From Sodaliphilus pleomorphus (GTDB lineage Bacteria; Bacteroidota; Bacteroidia; Bacteroidales; Muribaculaceae), in the NCBI RefSeq assembly GCF_009676955.1, contig NZ_CP045696.1, forward strand, positions 2,623,001 to 2,687,000: a stretch of DNA of 64,000 bases. Direction: 5' to 3'. Positions 60,850-64,000 of the stretch are shown here, piece after piece (within the stretch, counting starts at the first letter, position 1; each line of letters starts with the position of its first letter). Under the pieces are notes generated by a model. The model was not told the DNA's origin and ran no database searches. It was given only the letters and a program-made list of their open reading frames with translations. The translations under genes and the position numbers were made by a program.

Positions 60850-63310
60850 CCTTCTGCGATTGCTCATTGCCGCAATCACGCTAAACATCGTTGCCGCCAG
60901 CCACGCGCAGGCACCCATTGCCGTGCGCTGGGACATGGGGCACAACGAGGCTCAAAAGGGCTGCTACAGCTCCAAGTTTGTCATCAAGAACGTGTCGGGC
61001 AAGGTGCTCGGCGCCAATTGGCAGTTCTATTTCAACCAGTTCACACGACCGGTGACGACTCCTCAAGACTGTCCCGTCGACGTTGAGCTGCTTTCTACTA
61101 CCTACTACAGGGTTACGCCCAACGCCCGCTATCGCAGTCTCGCGCCAGGCGATTCACTGGTGGTCGACATGCTCATGCGTGGCACCTATGTCAACGTGTG
61201 TTATTCTCCCATGGGCGGTCATGTGGTGCTCGATGGCGACATGGCTCATCCCGTTGCGGTGCACATAGCCTATGGCGAGTTGCGCAATCCCGGGCAGTGG
61301 ATAGCTCGCAACGACTACCCCGACGGCAACCGCGTGTATGCCTTCAACGAGACGCTCAAGACCAGCAACGACAAGTTCAATTGCTGGGATATCTTCCCGT
61401 CGATCAAGCATGTGAAGTTTCTTAAAGGCACATGTGACCTGGGTGGCGGGGTGACCGTTGTAGCTGCCTCGTCTCGTGTGGCCGATGAGAAACACTTCCT
61501 GCTTGGCGAGTTGAAGGCGCGCGGTGTCAAGACTGGCCGGGGCGTGACCATAAAGATAGGCTATCTCGGCGCGGGCACGCAGAGCAACCCCGAGCGCTAC
61601 ACCATCGCGGTGGGCAGCAAGGAGGTCAAGGTCTTGGGGGCCAGTCGCGATGGCTTGCTCAATGGCTTGAAGACCCTTGTCGCAGCCATCGACCACAGCA
61701 GTGGTCTGAGGCTGCTCAATGCTGCAATCGACGATGAGCCCGCGATGCACTACCGCGGGTTGATGCTCGACATTTCGCGCAACTTCACCACCTATGGCAA
61801 CCTGTTGCGTTTCATCGACATCCTTTCTTATTACAAACTCAATGTGCTGCAGCTCCACTTTGCCGACGACGAGGCGTGGCGTCTTGAGATACCCGGCCTG
61901 CCCGAGCTCACCAGCATCGCTTCGCGCCGTGGCTGCACCATCAATGAGGACAAGTTTCTTGCCCAGATCTTCGATGGCAACGGCAACCCCGACGACCTCA
62001 CGCAGAGTGCCAACGGTTACATCACCCGCAGCCAGATGGTCGACCTGCTCAAGTATGCCCATGCCCGCGGCGTGCGTGTGGTTCCCGAGGTGGAGACCCC
62101 AGGCCATGCCCGTGCTGCCATTGTGGCCATGAAGGCACGCTACAATAAGTATAAAGACACCGACATGGCCGAGGCCCTGCGCTACAAGTTGTGGGATGAG
62201 GCCGACAGCAGCGACTTTGTGTCGGCCCAGGACTACAACGACAATGTGCTCAATGTTGCCCAGGATGGCGTCTACAACTTTATCACTAAGGTGGCAGCCG
62301 AGCTCCAGTCGATGTACCGCGACGCCGGCCTCACCCTCGACATGATCCATCTGGGGGGCGATGAGGTGGCCAGTGGCGCGTGGGACAAGTCGCCAGCCAT
62401 AGCCCGGCTCATGCAAGCGCAGGGCCTCGCCACTGCCCACCAGGTGCACGAGTACTTCATCGAGCGTGCTGCCCGCCTCTTGCAGCCCATGGGCTTGAAG
62501 ATAGGCGGCTGGCAAGAAGTGGGACTCGACCACAGCGACGATTATAATGCCCGCATGGCTCCGCGTTTTGGCTATGTCAACGCTTGGAGCACGGTGGGCC
62601 GCAGGGCCGACATCCCCTACAAGCTGGCCAATGCCGGATATCCCACCGTGTTGAGCAATGTCACCAATTTCTATATCGACATGGCCTACAACTGGCATCA
62701 GTATGAGAAGGGCCTGCACTGGGGCGGTGCTGTCGACGAGTATGCCTCGTGGTCGGCCCAGCCTCTCGATGTGTACCGCACTGCACGCAGCGACTACGAC
62801 GGCAATCCTATCGACCTCAAGCACGCAGCCCAGGGCAAGGTGGCGCTCAGGCCTGAAAAGGCTGGCAACATAATTGGCATCATTGGGCCGCTTTGGGCCG
62901 AGACAATACGCGACTTCGACCAGGTGCAGAGCTACGTGCTCCCCAAGGCCCTCGGCCTGGTGCAGCGTGCCTGGAACCCGCAACCCGAGTGGAACGACGA
63001 CGAGTCGACCTATGTGGCCGCCCGTGCCCGCTACAATGCCCAGATAGGCTTGAGCGAGCTGCCCGTGCTTGCCAAGCAGGGCCGCAACTTCCACTTGGGG
63101 CAGCCTGGCATCACGGTCGACGGCGGCATGCTGCACGCCAACTGCCAGTACCCTGGCGAGACGGTGCGCTACACGCTCGACGGCAGCGATCCCACCGCTT
63201 CATCGCCCGTGTGGACAGTACCGGTGCCCGTGGGCAACGCCACTCTCGTAAAGGCCAAGTCGTTCTATCTGGGCAAGGAGAGTGTGTGCACCTATCTTTG
63301 GGTTAAATAA
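60836..63310 (+). CDS. GH20 beta-N-acetylhexosaminidase
   Basis: 824 residues from ATG 60836 (MTKINLLRLLIAAITLNIVA, signal peptide). A chitobiase-like N-terminal domain (YSSKFVIKNVSGKVLGANWQ) is followed by a GH20b domain. The catalytic TIM barrel starts with PAMHYRGLMLDISRNF. GVRVVPEVETPGHARAA and the catalytic Asp-Glu pair in MIHLGGDEVASGAW mark the active site. The C-terminal chitobiase-like domain has YPGETVRYTLDGSDPTASSP. It removes terminal GlcNAc/GalNAc from host or dietary glycans, or from chitooligosaccharides and peptidoglycan, in the periplasm or at the surface. It overlaps the phosphatase gene by 14 bp. Confidence 0.95.
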   Translation: MTKINLLRLLIAAITLNIVAASHAQAPIAVRWDMGHNEAQKGCYSSKFVIKNVSGKVLGANWQFYFNQFTRPVTTPQDCPVDVELLSTTYYRVTPNARYRSLAPGDSLVVDMLMRGTYVNVCYSPMGGHVVLDGDMAHPVAVHIAYGELRNPGQWIARNDYPDGNRVYAFNETLKTSNDKFNCWDIFPSIKHVKFLKGTCDLGGGVTVVAASSRVADEKHFLLGELKARGVKTGRGVTIKIGYLGAGTQSNPERYTIAVGSKEVKVLGASRDGLLNGLKTLVAAIDHSSGLRLLNAAIDDEPAMHYRGLMLDISRNFTTYGNLLRFIDILSYYKLNVLQLHFADDEAWRLEIPGLPELTSIASRRGCTINEDKFLAQIFDGNGNPDDLTQSANGYITRSQMVDLLKYAHARGVRVVPEVETPGHARAAIVAMKARYNKYKDTDMAEALRYKLWDEADSSDFVSAQDYNDNVLNVAQDGVYNFITKVAAELQSMYRDAGLTLDMIHLGGDEVASGAWDKSPAIARLMQAQGLATAHQVHEYFIERAARLLQPMGLKIGGWQEVGLDHSDDYNARMAPRFGYVNAWSTVGRRADIPYKLANAGYPTVLSNVTNFYIDMAYNWHQYEKGLHWGGAVDEYASWSAQPLDVYRTARSDYDGNPIDLKHAAQGKVALRPEKAGNIIGIIGPLWAETIRDFDQVQSYVLPKALGLVQRAWNPQPEWNDDESTYVAARARYNAQIGLSELPVLAKQGRNFHLGQPGITVDGGMLHANCQYPGETVRYTLDGSDPTASSPVWTVPVPVGNATLVKAKSFYLGKESVCTYLWVK

Positions 63311-63329
63311 GGATTAACACTTAGTGTTG

Positions 63330-63815
63330 CTATTTCCCCACAGGGATGTCATACCCCGTGAGACGGAACGCCACCTTGTAGGGCGTTGCCATCTTGCGGG
63401 GTTTTGGTCCTGCATAGTAGTAAAACAGCCGTTGCACGTCCCACGACTTGATGCTCACCAGCTGGCTCTCGCCAGCGCGCAGCCTCACGGGCACCGTCAC
63501 CGTTCGCTCGTGCAGCATTGTGCCTGTCAGGGTGGCGTAGCGCAGCAGCAGGGTCACGTGCGAGATGCGGTGCTTGGTGTTGTTGGTTATAAAAAACGTC
63601 TCCTTGGCATCGCTGGCACGCTTGTTGTAGCCCCGCAGTGTCACGTCGCCGGGAGCAATGCCGCTCGTGCTGTCGTTGCTTTCCCATGGCAGCATCTCAA
63701 CCTTGGCGCTTTGGTTCTTGAGCGTGCTCTGTGTTGTCTTGGTGCGAGGGCTGGCACTCAAGGCCAGCACCCCTGTTGCAGCAAGTGCAAGAAGAAGTCG
63801 CAGGTGGTTCATCAT
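63330..63815 (-). CDS. Exported protein of unknown function
   Basis: 161 residues; a signal peptide (MMNHLRLLLALAATGVLALS) is followed by a beta-rich body with ETFFITNNTKHRISHVTLLL and RLRAGESQLVSIKSWDVQRL, reminiscent of an immunoglobulin-like fold. I do not recognise the family. Two adjacent ATGs overlap the upstream stop codon (ATGATG over TGA), implying translational coupling with the gene cut by the window edge. It converges on the hexosaminidase gene with a 19-bp gap holding an AACAC/GTGTT hairpin. Confidence 0.7.
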   Translation of the reverse strand: MMNHLRLLLALAATGVLALSASPRTKTTQSTLKNQSAKVEMLPWESNDSTSGIAPGDVTLRGYNKRASDAKETFFITNNTKHRISHVTLLLRYATLTGTMLHERTVTVPVRLRAGESQLVSIKSWDVQRLFYYYAGPKPRKMATPYKVAFRLTGYDIPVGK

Positions 63816-64000
63816 AAGTATCTTATTTCGTTAAACACGTTGCCGTTGCCGCCGGCAGGGTAAATCTTCTTGAAACCAATGGGCAGTTTTTCTTCCTCTT
63901 TGTCGGGAATGACCGACACGCCTCTGAAAATGCTGGGCAGGAATCGGGCAAAGTTCACTCTCACTTTCACTTTCCAGTGTGGCGGGTCGAAGGTGAGCGT
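63812..64000 (-). CDS. C-terminal end of an unidentified gene (cut by window edge)
   Basis: 62 codons are readable from the window edge to TGA 63812-63814. They include HWKVKVRVNFARFLPSIFRG and IGFKKIYPAGGNGNVFNEIR, ending YL. The composition is normal for coding DNA here, and the stop overlaps the next start, so a real gene is likely. The product is not recognised. Confidence 0.6.
   Translation of the reverse strand, partial: TLTFDPPHWKVKVRVNFARFLPSIFRGVSVIPDKEEEKLPIGFKKIYPAGGNGNVFNEIRYL

Noticed and set aside
1..64000. CRISPR arrays, rRNA genes, integrase/relaxase genes, restriction systems
   Set aside because: None was seen. There are no regularly spaced repeats with spacers and no matching proteins in any frame.

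Overview
The window looks like a chromosomal segment of a GC-rich member of the order Bacteroidales. The signs are repeated TAnnTTTG promoter boxes (several with a TTG/TTTG element 19-20 bp upstream), a GldE-type CBS protein, type IX secretion sorting tails, dockerin-ended surface proteins, a hybrid two-component system, DUF4286 next to ruvC, and weak use of Shine-Dalgarno sites. A Muribaculaceae- or Prevotellaceae-like gut species is my best inference. No rRNA or other species-level marker is present.

Layout. 1-4,500 (minus): the start of argS, a RecB/AddA-like helicase-nuclease and a SUI1-type translation factor. 4,638-9,773 (minus): an efflux operon, tolC-hlyD-permease-permease. 9,970-14,465 (minus): gldE, a phosphopantetheinyl transferase, a C69 dipeptidase and a DUF3108 protein. 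14,565-16,480: a phage remnant (truncated head-protein-like C-terminus, M15 endolysin, spanin-like protein) followed by operator-like repeats. 16,571-19,780 (minus): a large Oar-like TonB-dependent receptor. 20,222-24,516 (plus): two tandem DUF6056 membrane proteins, DUF4286 and ruvC. 24,530-33,493 (minus): secreted proteins, including two cohesin-like proteins with type IX sorting tails and a leucine-rich-repeat protein with a dockerin. A group II intron, whose reverse transcriptase is split by an in-frame TGA, sits on the plus strand in this block. 34,377-37,202 (minus): a hybrid histidine kinase with TPRs and an AraC output domain, followed by an IS30-family element. 38,720-42,502 (plus): class II aldolase, a PurF-like protein lacking the usual Cys2, and a nucleotide pyrophosphatase/phosphodiesterase.

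42,598-51,380 (minus) is a surface-polysaccharide operon of tightly overlapping genes: flippase, two GT2 enzymes, a nucleotidyltransferase-like protein with a ParB/sulfiredoxin-like partner, a hexapeptide acyltransferase, a disrupted GT4, a membrane acyltransferase and a GT32-like enzyme. Its middle is AT-rich against GC-rich flanks, and the GC break runs through the flippase gene, so the locus looks mosaic and horizontally exchanged. A tRNA-Pro(GGG) lies just upstream.

52,039-60,149 (plus) holds two secreted peptidases (S8 and M6) that share a nested Fn3/jelly-roll architecture and C-terminal dockerins. Between them lies a compact Rhs-core protein with an AT-rich HExxH C-terminal domain, overlapped by a small exported protein: a probable toxin/immunity pair. 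The window closes with a low-molecular-weight tyrosine phosphatase, a GH20 hexosaminidase and two minus-strand genes, one cut by the window edge.

The best candidates for something little described are the Rhs-HExxH toxin with an exported partner, the nucleotidyltransferase/ParB-like pair in the glycan locus, the GT4 split by a 76-bp segment bounded by exact 11-bp repeats, and the neighbouring cohesin-like and dockerin proteins.
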